DNA from: Sinonovacula constricta
Taxonomy: Eukaryota > Mollusca > Bivalvia > Cardiida > Solecurtidae
Direction of reading: 5' to 3'
Length of the DNA stretch: 64,000 nucleotides
Assembly (NCBI GenBank): GCA_007844125.1
Contig: CM017561.1
Location: 19,037,513 to 19,101,512 of the forward strand
The stretch's first letter is position 1, and each line of letters starts with the position of its first letter. Made by a program: the position numbers and the translations under genes. This document shows positions 51,614 through 64,000 of the stretch, piece after piece. The notes beneath the pieces are model-generated. The model did not search any database. It was not told the DNA's origin and was given only the letters and a program-made list of their open reading frames with translations.

Positions 51614-54600
51614 TTCAGAGTTTAATTATCATGGAAAATATTCTACGTACATATAGACCAACAACACAATCAGCAACCACTAACACTAACAACAACGACA
51701 CATTGCTGTAGCACCAACTAGAGCAATTGTTACCGAACAAAAACCAGTGGCTCAGATGCTGTGTATAAAAAATAAAAGCATCTCGACAACCTTCGACAAC
51801 ATTTGCAAAACCTCGGCAAGGCCGTCTATCTAGAACTCCTTCGGATTTAGACCAAGGCTCGTTCAAGGCTTCCATTTTTTTTATCACGCTATCCTTCATT
51901 AATTGCAAGGTTGAGTTATGCACACATTTCAACATTAACGGAATATTACCACAATTAACAGTCTGATTAGGAGCGACTGGAGTTCATTATAATGCATGTA
52001 CCATATCAAGGTAAGCATGCACGAGCACATTCTTGATAAAGGAGTTTTTACGTACGGCCTTGACCTTGGGGAGGATTTTGTGACTTACACAACTGTGCTT
52101 CAAGTTAAACAAGTTTAACTATCCTCCAAAACAACGGCCATGAATGCAATTTGGCCCTCTTATTTAATTATGATTAAGTAACATTGGAGGAAAAATAGCA
52201 AAACGATTAAAAACGAACACAGATTTTTATGCTTTCTTAATGAACATAAATGCAAAGTGATTCGCACACAAAATGCGTATGGAGTCAATGTTGCTTGTTT
52301 ATTTTGTAATATGTTTGGCTTACAATCTGTCAACCATGAAACGATGGCGTTGCATACTGTAAAAATTCTGATATTCTATGATGTAACCGTGTGCAGTAAA
52401 ACCACATCCATACAACACACTGTCCTGTTACCAGACCAGCAAGTGGTGGTGCGTTTTAATATTAAACTTATTTCAACTTAAATATATTATGAGTTTAAAA
52501 TAAATAAAAGCTAATTTAATAAATAAATAAACTATTAAAGTAACTAGTAATAAAATATACGTGACACTAGGGCGTATGTATCCACGTTAACATATTTCCA
52601 TACGTTTGGTGAACATTCAGTTACATCATTGCAACTTTTTCCCATCTCTAAATTATCGTATATATAATTATTAGACTTATTGGAGTCTGTCTTATCGTGA
52701 CTGGTTCATTATTATTGTCTTAGATGACAAGTGAAAACACCTGTATTACAAACCTTCCCGAAAGGTTAATACTGCATTATAAAACGATGACACGCCCCGA
52801 TCAATGAAATACTTCAAATAACTCGACCTCACCTGGCCAACATAGGGAGGTTTACAACCATCAAACTTAAAGTGCTTTGCCCTCAATACTGGTGGCTTTG
52901 CTAAGAAGTACGACGAAGTCCCTTGCAAAGAATTACTTCTTTCTGCGCATGTCTTTACCAAAATCATAACGACTTAGACACGATTGCTTGAATATTTTAA
53001 AATTTTAAAGCAGCTTATGCAACGTCGACTATGCTAGAACGTAGTCAATGAAATGACATGTTGGATGCACGTTTGTTGACAGGTTGGGACTACTTTTTTT
53101 ATGCTCTCTCCGGGGGTTTACACTTGTTAGATATTATACCGCCGCAGGCAACGATCTGTCAAAATATGAAGCCGGAAGTTAGCACCTGTCAGATGTAGAT
53201 GGTCTCCTCTCTAACCATATGTCAAACCTACATTGAAATAAAGTACCCATTCATACGTGGCTGTGGCAACGAAACTTTCAGTACCCAATATTTAATATAA
53301 AAAAATGTGTTTAATCATATCATTAGTGTCAACTAATAATAAATACATCGGAATATTCAACCAGTTTTTTAAAGAAACATGTATACATGAATTAATAAAA
53401 ATTCTTGAAAAAGTCAAGAATTAATTCCGACAAATTTCGCTGGAGTCTTGTCTGACTAACAACTGCGCTTTTGTATCACGTTAAGTTGTTGTTGCAAACA
53501 ACTGATACTATTTCACGAAGCATTAGTAGGATGATTAACTAATGTAAAATGATGTATTGTAGGCTTGTATCAAATCTATTTTTCTACTGTTTCGTTACAT
53601 GTTTTCGATAAATTGTCAATCAATGCAGAGGTTGAAGCACTGGTATGCCTTAAAAGTTACTATCAGTCGATGTAACTATGATATATGGATGATTGTGCGA
53701 GTGCAGCCAAACCTTGACTGGTACCAGGGCCTTTACAATCGAGGACATTGCACTACCAACAAAGTCTACCAGACAGTTTAAACGGCATATCCCCGTTCGT
53801 CATTTATCTGGTGTTAAAAATAAATGTTCTATTGAAAGGAGACTAAGTTTCCTGACGTGTAAGCTTGCACAAATACATCGCAACAGGCCATTTATGTTGT
53901 TTGTTTATATCTCCAATGTTACAAACACATAATCTGTCCCTTGAATAAGTGCAGTTTTGAAGAATTGAATTTTAAAGTGCAAACCGTTGCTAAAATGTAG
54001 ACAGTATATCGCGTTCATCGGTATTTTATCTTTCTCTACAAATGATTTGTCCCAACCGGCCATTTTGTCACATTTAAGTGTTTCCATATACAGATTTTGT
54101 ATGACATTATAACCAAAGTAGCATAATCTCCTAGTTTTCGGACATGCATCCGACATAAAACGGCTGTACGAACACACCTTGAAACATTCCAGTGGTAACT
54201 TAACATATCGATAAGGTTAGCATTTATCGAAGATTTATCACATCTCGCACCAAAAATGTTCAAGTCGACACGAAACCTGTCAAATTTATCAATCACTCAA
54301 CAGATGACCTGAGAAGGAATGTAAGTATGCACTATTAACCCTAAGTCTGCTGCGAGTATGGGTAAGTATCACTAAATGATTGGAGTTTTGCATTTTACTC
54401 CAATCAATATCCAACAAGATATACTAGCAAATAATGTAGATATGGATCAGACAGCTTCCTTCCGGCAGCTGTCGGGTTCGGATTGACACCATTTGCCGTA
54501 GCATGTTTAGTTACCTGAAGCAGACCGCAACCTAGTGAATAAACAAACGGCGTAAAATCTGTCACTGAGAAGTTTGAGTCTGTCCAGGCCTTGCGATGTT

Positions 54601-54935
54601 TTATGGCCGTCACACCTTCACCCCCCATCTGTCAGGCTAGCAGTCACTAGGCCAGGGATCTCCAGGTCGTGTTCATTTAAATATTATTAAGGTCACCTAA
54701 GATTTAAGCACGGATGATATCTACTCAATGAAATATAAATGAGGTCAACTCATGTTTAATACATGTTGCTTGGTCTTTATCTAAATATGAGTAAGATCAA
54801 ACCATGATTGAAACTTGCTGTCATGTCTTTATCATAATATTATTGTGGTAAAAACTCAAATTCGATATTAGTTGCTAGGTCTCCATCAAAATACAAATTT
54901 TGTGATATCAACATAAGTATTACCGTCGTTATGTC
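51614..54935. other. AT-rich non-coding stretch
   Basis: Frames at 51615-51935 (minus, 106 codons, one hydrophobic segment), 52746-52967 (minus), 53693-53932 (plus) and 53905-54296 (minus) are unrecognised. AATAAATAAATA-rich sequence lies at about 52497-52535. No gene could be supported. Confidence 0.45.
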
Positions 54936-55004
54936 CCCTCCCCCCCCTCTCTCTCTCTCTCTGTCTCTCTCTGTCTCTCTGTCTCTCTCCTCTCTCTCTG
55001 TCTC

Positions 55005-55097
<93 letters not shown>
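54936..55097. repeat. (TC)n compound microsatellite with TGTC interruptions
   Basis: A short C run, then TC units interrupted by TG (GTCTCTCT blocks) to about 55027, then a clean TC run to 55097. The Arg-Glu and Ser-Leu peptides across it are artefacts. Confidence 0.97.
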
Positions 55098-55100
<3 letters not shown>

Positions 55101-58100
55101 AGAGAAAGGCCCCAGACAAATGTCTTGGTAAAACCAGCGGCATTTCTAATGTTAAGGGTCTAATGCTAGTAAAATTCAAGGACTATTAAAAACTGATTTC
55201 CCTGGTCTGTTTTTTGTAATTGACGCCATTTGTATTTTGTATTTGTATGGCAATGGACATTATTCTTATAGCTGATAAAGTAATGTATTGAATTGTTATG
55301 GATTCTAAGGCAAAAGCTGAAAATGTAAATGTTACATATCATGTTAATATGCCCAAAGGTATGGCAGTGCATACAGGCACTTCTCAGATTAGGTACTAGT
55401 TCTTTATTAAAACATTTGTAATATTAATTGTGTATTTAAGCAGGAATGCTTTATACATTCAAGAAAGTAAAATAGTGAGAGAGAAAATGTGAGGAAATGT
55501 GAACCACTTAACATTAGCTAGTGCTCAGGGTAAGGATTGATTGTACGACCTTCAAACACTTATATGTTACTTTCCAAACCTCCTTCTCGTTGTGTATCTC
55601 AGTGTTTCTCAGGTCACGTGAACGTAACATCCTGCACGGTCGTCTGCGTACCGTATCACCGACCAACCACGACTACCAAACGTGAAAAAGTTGACGTGAA
55701 TATATGTCCTCATGGTTCGTCATCGGCCATTTTATTTGTGAAAAGGAGAAGGCTTGATATCTATGGTGAATATTAATGAATGCTGAGAAAAAGTAATGAG
55801 TAATTCATGTTAATTGATATAATAACGACACACATAAATCTATGAGGTTAAATTAGGCGTTGAGATGAGAAGATCTGGTGAGGGTCATTGTAACATGTGT
55901 TACAAGAAGCAACCATCTGCACACGTTAAATTTTCATAATGTTTCTTTTACATACATAGATTTTCATAATTTGACATTTAAATACGTTCAATTTTTGATA
56001 TTTCAATTTTCCAATTATATCCAAATGCAAAGTAGTTGATTGGAAGAATATTAATGACACAGTTATCAAATGCTCTTCGTGGCCGAGCCATAAAAACGGC
56101 TCGAAAGAAGGCATCTATCAGCAGAATTACCTTAATTGTACAACATATGGATACATCTTCTATCGTTTGATGCATTCTTCTGTAGTTTTGTTATTTGATT
56201 GATGGTCTGTTGCAGACAAAATGCTGCAAATCAATGATTTGCACAAATGCACCTAACCTGTGTACATAAAACGATAGTCAAGATTTAATAGTTTTATTCC
56301 TTGAATGATAATAAAGATAATGCATCCAAAGTTAAATTAGAAATGAGAATTGTAAAAATGGCATAGATTTTTGAAAATTGCTTATGGACATTAGTTCTCT
56401 GTGCCATTTCTACAAAGATCCAATTCCGAATTTATGTGTCGTTGTATGAACAAAGTACTCACACGGTAATGTCGCTACATGCGATAAGTAGAAGTCATCA
56501 ACAAACAGCTAATAAGCTGATTTTTACTCTTCTAAGATAAATAAGAAATAGCCTTCAAAAAGACAACATTTCCAATCACACGTCGTGTCTTTGGATAATA
56601 ATGAATCACAAACTATCTCAGGGCTGATGGTGTGATGGTCAACAGTGTGTAAGTGTTTTGTCCGGGGACGCTCGTCCATCATCATCACTTGTAAGCATTT
56701 GACACATCTTTATGTGTATGTCGAGATATTTACATAAGAATTATGAACATAAACACTGGTCACATTGTTGTCCTCATATTCATCACCACCTTGTCGAGGC
56801 AACTCATATTTGATAATTGACCGGTGTCTTTGGTTGTGCATAGTTTGATAAAATTGAAGGTCAAAGTTTCTCCTTGAAAGTTTGAGGATCAGCAACGGAA
56901 TGTAAATTGATGTTCTGATGACGAATCTACCGATAATCATTTATTAATCATGTCCAACAACCTTTTCAAAATAGTTTCAAAGGACAGCGCAATTGAAATT
57001 AATAATTGCGTAGCAATTAATCTGACCGACCTACTAAGACAAGTTGTCCAGAGATTTGAACCAAATAGCCCTTGACCATAGATTGTAGTATGGGCATTAT
57101 AAACATGGCAACAAGTTGTATTGAATTAGAATGTATTTTTTAAATTTCCTTCGTTTTTGTTACTGTAGAAGTCCTACAGCAGACGTGCCTTTATAAGTCA
57201 ATGCTTCAAAACGAATGTACACAATCTTTGTCATTCAAATTATTTACGTTATAAGACATATTTCGAGTGTTTTACAGTTAATCAGATTGGCTATGCGTAC
57301 ATTTTCATATACAGGATTAACTTTCAGCAAAACAAATTGCAACTGAAAACTTGAATTCATTAATTAATTACATCACAAGGCCAGGACAGTAAAGTAAAGG
57401 TTAATAAATCACCAATTAATGATCATAAAACTTTCAATTATGTCACAGCGATATGACCCGAGCTGGCCAAATTTGTATTTTTTAATTTTAATTTTGTTTT
57501 GTTTCAAAGCCAAACATTACATTATTGAACCATCTGATTGTTTCTTTACTATACGTGTCAGAAGCTACAGGCGTATATGTCTATATAGGATAATGTCACT
57601 ATAACACAGAACGTTATGTTGACTTTAAAGGTGATGTCCGACAGGTTAGGAATCACCTTTTCTTTCATTCAACCAACTAAATTATTTTACCTGAAAAGAC
57701 CCCACGAAATGCTGCTGAATGGTACATTACATCCATGTAAAAATACAGCATATTTAATATAACTCCCGACTTGTCATTACAAAAATGCTTTTCCTATCTG
57801 ATCAACACTGCACAGCTTGCCTTTTTGAAACTGAGAAAATCAAGTGAATACTTGTTTTTCAGATCGCGTTTCAGCATTATCCAGATAATCGACTCTGACT
57901 ACGGTATCTGTTTTTATTTGAAATCTCCATCGTTCTTTTTTTACAGATTTGGAAAGCATGAACTTTTAAAGATTATATCACGATATGTTCTGTCTAACAA
58001 TTTAGATTTTACCTAATGTTAGGGCTTATGAAATAAGTGTGCCCAAATTCCCCAGAACAGATTTAAGATGTCGTAACATGTATGAGTCATAAACAAACTG

Positions 58101-58634
58101 CCGGCTACAACCTTATATATTGAATCTGCGATTAAGCTGTGACAACCAGTCTCGTTTGGTCTCGGCCGGCAATGAATTTAACGAACGGGCTCGTCGGTCA
58201 GCTACAGCGATTTTATGCGTCTAACCTTCGAGAGGAAATTGTACTAGTTCACGTACACGCTTAGTAAAATGTATTGACATCCGAATCACAAAATATATTG
58301 ACACCTCATTAACCCGTAAACTGCCATGAGTGTATGTCCGTGAAGTTGGCAGCCTAAAAGCCTGAAGATAGCAGCCTAGCAGCCTTGCAGCCTAGAATTA
58401 CAGATTAATGTAAACAATTTCGAAACGGTCCGAAATGCATTCACTTTTTAAAGAAACTGCACGCTTATTTGCCGTGAAATCAACCATAATTTCTAAGCTG
58501 GTGTAATTCCTGAACTGCATTATAATCACTTTCTTAACAACAATACATCGTTATAAGATATGAAATGAACATGAGTGTAAACATTTAAAGCGACATGTTC
58601 GACTAGGTACATAGCTCATAGAAACACACTTTCT
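55098..58634. other. AT-rich non-coding stretch
   Basis: A slightly GC-richer segment around 55600-55740 carries a 79-codon frame (55537-55776) with no known motif. Otherwise nothing recognised. Confidence 0.5.
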
Positions 58635-58660
58635 GCACATCAAACATGCACATCAAACAT
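58635..58660. repeat. 13-bp tandem duplication GCACATCAAACAT
   Basis: Two exact adjacent copies. Confidence 0.85.
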
Positions 58661-61415
58661 GATTAAATGAGCTAATCAGTGTATTATCTATCACTTACGT
58701 ATACTCATAGTGTATATCAACGCAAGTTTCAAACAGGTAAATATAGCTGAAAAGCGTTCCAACGCTTTTGATTCTGTCAACCTCAAGAAAACGCAGCATT
58801 TTGAAATACATCATGTTTAAATATAATTAATATTTTATGTCATAATGCATTGCCGTTAAACAGAGCCTTTTCTTCAAAATCGTAAATATAATAAAGACAC
58901 ATTAGAACATTAAAAACATCAAAAATATAATATACATGTATTATAAAATGCTTATTTGACCACTTATATTAAACCTCATTCACGTTATATGTTCTGATGT
59001 CAATTTCTGTTTTTGGCTAGACTCTCAATCGTTCCTTTTTATAGATTTAAAAAGAATTAATATTTAAGTGTTGATTAAAGAGTTTAACTGCCCTAAAATT
59101 GAGATACTGTTGAAATTCGCCTAAGCCTAGACGAAAGTAGGATCTTTCTGCAGAAACTATGCTCTATGCACGCCGACAAAGGTCAGATATTGTAACATGG
59201 ATTAGATCAGAAAAGAACAGAACAGATCTTTATTCATGACTATTCACCATAGACGACTCCATCAAAACTTCAATGGTAAGATTTAGCCAATTTTGAATTG
59301 ACACGTACTTTTATTTTTAAATTGCCATTGTGTCAACTTGGCGTTAGATTTTATAAAAATTAAATTAGTAAAGTAACTCAGACATCTAGCCAAAATATAC
59401 TTATTGATGAAGTATAAACACTGGCCATTTTTACAAAAAAGACATCATATGATAAAACGTAATGCTTAAGTAAGTAGACGAACTTTGTCGTCGGGAAATA
59501 CAGCAATAATATCCGAAGGGATTCTTTAAATTGAGTTATAGCTTTGAAGAATAAAATATTCACTAAACTCATACAAACTACCAATGAAGAACAACACGAT
59601 ATTCTGGCCAATCTCATTTGTTTGTTTGTTTACATTCATAACAAAAGTTATAAACTTAATTACCTAAACATTTTCAATCTAAGTTTAAAACTTGAATTAT
59701 GGCTTCGGAAAGTCGGATAATCGCGTGGGTGATGTTTTGTGTGGGAAGAAAACGGAAAGACTAGGAGAAAAGCGATCCATTCTGGCGACAAATTGCGAAA
59801 TAACACTATCATGAAATCTTTTATTCATTCGACATTTTATTTGTTATTCTCTTTTAATTTATAGCTTTTCTGTCGATTTCTGAATATTATCAACAGCTGT
59901 AACCAGTATGAGCTAGTCTAACAATGTGAAACTGAAACGTTTCGAGTTATTGGGACAAAGTCTTGTTATAGCTGTTTTAATTCCAATATACTGACTAAAT
60001 CTGCGACGCAATTACTTGGAGCTGATTCCTCTAGAATCAGACGACATTTCCTATTGATCGGTGTCAGTGACGTCATGACCAATAACAACACAACTGCCCT
60101 AGATATTGCCCGGCTAACAAGGCAGCCAATAAAGAAGGTCCACGAGCGGTTTTGATTTATCCGTTTTTTGAACACCATAACAGCACCAGAATAGCATTAT
60201 GTTCTATTTATAGACTGTCAAACGGATATCAGTTAAGCGACCATCCAGTTATGACGCAGTTGGGACGCCTACATATGTTCTGGAACCGCTACCTCTAGTC
60301 TGCGCACTTACTCGTATAACCCCACTTTTTCGTTTGATTTCTTTTTATTTGGTATTTCTTTTTATTTGGTTAATCTTAAATTATACAGACAGATAAAATT
60401 ACTGGCAAGGATGAGGCAACACTTCGTGTTGCTTATTTAAAATGTCTGCGGAACTTATAATGAACTTACTCATATGATCCAATTTACTGAAATGCCCAAC
60501 ATAGGCAGAGACGATATTCCTTTTCCATTCTTCTGACATTAAAAAAGACAAATTAACTATAAAGACTCCCACGGATGCATTTTTTCACCTTCCTTTCCAC
60601 CCATATCGACATGGGATAGACGACGAGGCGGTAACGTCATTATAATAATTCGGCATTAAGAAGGTGGAGACATATGGGTGACACATCGCTTATAATTACC
60701 TTGCGCTAAAACACCAGCATACAGCACTTAAATGGCTACTGTCTACGTTTCTAGCCGCCGTCATAAGTGCATGAATGGTATTTGTCTAAGAAATTTGGTA
60801 ACACTTTGAAAACGCAATTAATCGTATATATTTGGAAATATTGGCAGCTGTTTGGGCATAAAGCCTTACGACATCAGTGGAATAAATATTAATACACAAT
60901 TGGATGCATTGTTTGCACATTTCTACACTTCTGTCTCACGGGATATTAAGGATAACATATTTTTGCGACTTTGTTGAAGTTTCAAAATGGCTTATTTTAT
61001 ATCGAATTTGGCATTTACCATTATGTTCAGTCTCGAATATTGCTATAAAAGCGTTAGTAGATACATTCCTTGCAACAATTTTGTTTATTAGTGCATAGCT
61101 GTATGCTATATTGGCGTTTAATTAAGGGAAACATATTTAATGCTAGTGGTTATTAAAAATGATTATTTTGCAGATCTGCTGAATTTTGTCTCTTTTTTAA
61201 AGAAAACCCCCGTTTTGTTACATATGTACGTCCTTGGAAATCTAACCAAACAGCTTTGACAAAAGACTGTCATGGTGTATCATAACATTTGTATATGTTC
61301 GACGTTTGACATTTGAAATGGGCATTCGGATATCTAAGTAGCAAGGCTAACTGTGCGAAAATAAATGAAAGCGCAGCAAGCTATGTGTTACTCAGTGCTT
61401 CAGCAAAGTCCTCAA
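58661..61415. other. AT-rich non-coding stretch
   Basis: A 7-bp perfect hairpin GCAACAC-TTC-GTGTTGC lies at 60416-60432; TGACGTCA occurs at 60068-60075. No gene, RNA or further repeat was recognised. Confidence 0.5.
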
Positions 61416-61419
61416 ATTT

Positions 61420-62690
61420 GGAGACATGGAGTACCTACGGAGTCATGGACTTCCTTATGGAGATATGGACTGCCAATGGAGACATGGACTACCTATGGAG
61501 ACATGGACTTCCTTCTGGAGATATGGACTGCCAATGGAGACATGGACAACCTATGGAGACATGGACAACCTATGGAGACATGGACTTCCTTATGGAGACA
61601 TGGACTACCTATGGAGACATGGACTTCCTTCTGGAGATATGGACTGCCAATGGAGACATGGACTACTATAGATACATGGACTACCTATAGAGACACGGAC
61701 TGCCTATGGAGACATGGACTACGTATGGAGACATGGACTTCCTATGGAGACATGGACTACCTTATGGAGACATGGACTTCATTATGGAGACATGGACTAC
61801 CTATGGAGAAATGGACTACCTATGGAGACATAGATTACCTATGGGGACATGGATTACCTATGGAGACATGGACTACTATAGATACATGGGCTACCTATGG
61901 AGACATGGACTACCTATAGAGACATGGACTGCCTGTGGAGACATGGACTACGTATGGAGACATGGACTCCCTATGGAGATATGGACTACATATGGAGACA
62001 TGGACTTCCTTATGGTGACATGGACTACCTATAGAGACATGGACTGCCTATGGAGACATGGACTACGTATGGAGACATGGGCTGCCTATGGAGACATGGA
62101 CTACTATACATGGACTACGTATGGAGACATGAACTACCTATGGAGACATGGACTACATATGGAGACATGGACATCCTTATGGTGACATGGACTTCCTATG
62201 GAGACATGGACTGCCTATGGAGACATGGACTGCCTATGGAGACATGGACTATTATACATGGGCTACCTATGGAGACATGGACTGCCTATGGAGACATGGA
62301 CTACCTATAGAGACATGGACTACCTATGGAGACATGGACTACCTATAGAGACATGGACTACCTATGGAGACATGGACTACCTTATGGAGACATAGACTAC
62401 CTATGGAGACATGGACTGCCTATGGAGACATGGGCTGCCTATGGAGACATGGACTACTATACATGGGCTACCTATGGAGACATGGACTGCCTATGGAGAC
62501 ATGGACTACCTATAGAGACATGGACTACCTATGGAGACATGGACTACCTATGGAGACTTGGACTACCTATGGACACATGGCCCGCCTTATGGAGACATGG
62601 ACTACCAATGGAGACATGGACTACTTACTATACATGGACTACCTATGGAGACATGGGCTGCCTATGGAGACATGGACTACCTATGGAGAT
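61420..62690 (+). repeat. Large minisatellite, 19-bp unit CTATGGAGACATGGACTAC
   Basis: About 65 tandem units cover 1.27 kb. The commonest unit is CTATGGAGACATGGACTAC; variants change the end (GCC, TTC), insert a T (CTTATGG), or alter the middle (AGATATGG, TATAGAG). A shortened variant CTACTATA(GA)TACATGG recurs at about 61661, 61871, 62099, 62247, 62452 and 62610. Because 19 is not a multiple of three and the unit lacks plus-strand stops, all three plus frames stay open for long distances and encode the same 19-residue repeat (WRHGLPMETWTTYGDMDYL); the longest frame is 184 codons (61365-61919). The minus strand is stopped by TAG in each cycle. No promoter, signal peptide or splice context was identified, so a non-coding minisatellite is the default reading. 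Confidence 0.93.
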
Positions 62691-64000
62691 AAACTGTCGA
62701 ACATGGACCGCCACTTCTTCGACTATACATCTCCTCGGTCAATGAAGCGGACATGGATAGAAGGGTAAGGGTCGAGAACAAAGACCGGTTGACTCTTCTT
62801 AACGCGGGGGTGTAGATCACTATTGCCCTATGCGAGTCACGTCACACGAGGGTATGGACACTGTAGTCTTGTGCTCTCTGGATGAGAGGTTCCTTATACA
62901 TTCGCATTTCATTTGGTGTTGCGTTTAACAATTACAATTGCATCTAGTTTAAACAAGTTTTACATATAGCTATTAACATTTATTGATTTTCTTCTGCTAC
63001 GGGATTTTGACAATTTTACTCTACCTTTTTATTTTACTTTTATTTTAACTTCAAATCATGGCATTGCGCAGAACAACTTTTTGTCTTGATGGAGACAGGA
63101 AGGGTTTTAAAATGTAGAAATGTTTTGTTGCTAGTACCTCATAGATATTACCTACACACAATCTCTATACTAGAAACACCTAAATAATTACCATATGTAT
63201 ATTTTTTTAACTGTATACATACTAATAATTTTTCAGTGAACCTCTTTTCAGTTTTATAGTGTACCCTTTTGCACATGTGTTAATTTACAAATGTACTTAT
63301 TTTAGGTCCAAACTTTTGGACCAGACCTTTAAGAGACCTATGTACGGCGTATACGTATACGTACTGCACAAGCCCCCATGCCACCTGTTGCGCCAAGTGA
63401 CATTTCGTGTTATTCACAGTGGCATTTAACGGTTTGTTTACAATGTTTACTATTGTCCTGCCAAGCAAGCATTGAGCAGCTTTAGACAAGTGTTGCATAT
63501 CCTGTTAAATAAGCTTCACTTGGGACTATCTGACCACAATACAAGCAAGGTTACTTTACATCAACATACATTTTATCCATCCATGAAAAGTATGTACATA
63601 ACTCAGTAAGTTGCAGTGGTTTATAACTATGTATGCTAAGAGTCTCCCCACTCTCTCGCAAGTAAGGCTTAAACGTTTCTTGGTGCAGCTCGTAAGTGCA
63701 GAAACGGTGTTCCTATTGCCTAAGTGTACTCTCTAAATATTTTATTAGAATATTACTGACGAACATTTCCTCTTTATTCTTCGCTCAGTTTGAATTTTAA
63801 GCCATAACCCGTATATTTATAAGTTAGAAACTTGAAAAGAGAGGGTATAACTACGGTTTATAGAACTGATACGAGCATTAAACATTGGTTAATTATCTAA
63901 CCAAACGATGTGGCCCTTCCCCTAGTAGAAATAACGTTGTTTTATATCAGTATAAACAACCCTCCGATACATCATACTTTATATACGTTTTACGTTGCAT
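62691..64000. other. Non-coding stretch after the minisatellite
   Basis: The open frame of the array runs on to about 62768 through non-repeat sequence and then stops. The remainder is AT-rich, with TATACGTATACGTA (about 63350-63363) as a small palindromic run. Nothing else was seen. Confidence 0.5.

Noticed and set aside
54886..55179. Arg-Glu and Ser-Leu repeat frames
   Set aside because: They are translations of the TC microsatellite.
61420..62690. CRISPR-like array
   Set aside because: The units are contiguous 19-mers without unique spacers, in a eukaryotic setting; this is a minisatellite.

Overview
This window looks like gene-poor, AT-rich nuclear DNA from an invertebrate animal, most probably a mollusc. 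The grounds are long simple-sequence tracts (AT, TG, TC, TTA), a large minisatellite, several tRNA-derived SINE-like repeats whose wording resembles molluscan SINEs, a decayed LINE reverse transcriptase, and no dense set of open frames. The mollusc assignment is inference from repeat style; no host gene identifies the taxon. I could not support any intact protein-coding gene, rRNA or functional tRNA. Most open frames are under about 110 codons, and many are translations of microsatellites. The window is best read as intergenic or long-intron sequence.

Layout. 1-10 kb: AT-rich unique sequence with a G-quadruplex-like run (3461), a 22-base poly-G (4476), a SINE of family A (6300), a 147-base AT tract (7861) and a 22-base poly-C (9668). 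9.8-13.8 kb is repeat-dense: a 15-16 bp minisatellite (9851), a TG/TCTG microsatellite (10461), a family C SINE (10855), trinucleotide tracts, a 43-bp tandem duplication with a tRNA B-box-like core (11777), a minus-strand family B SINE (12907) and a short inverted-repeat structure around a CRE/C-EBP-like palindrome pair (13682-13789). 15.9-24 kb: TC tract, family C and A SINEs (17851, 18351), a 46-bp duplication (19704), a TTA tract (22434), the plus-strand family B SINE (23037) and another family C copy (23697). 26-31 kb: trinucleotide tracts, a 278-base pyrimidine tract (28179), palindromes near 28.7 and 29.0 kb and a promoter-like block near 30.6 kb. 32.8-34.6 kb: a higher-GC block, a SINE-like segment and a dead LINE reverse transcriptase on the minus strand (34578-34090). 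42-43.2 kb: two long TA tracts 0.9 kb apart. 51.5 and 55 kb: ACT and TC tracts. 61.42-62.69 kb: a large 19-bp-unit minisatellite, the most striking object here.

The parts do not form a pathway. They record retrotransposition (LINE plus three SINE groups, the LINE being a relic of the kind of enzyme that mobilises SINEs) and replication slippage. The two signals most worth checking are the 61.4 kb array, whose unit length makes all three forward frames encode the same 19-residue repeat, and the promoter-like block at 30.6 kb.
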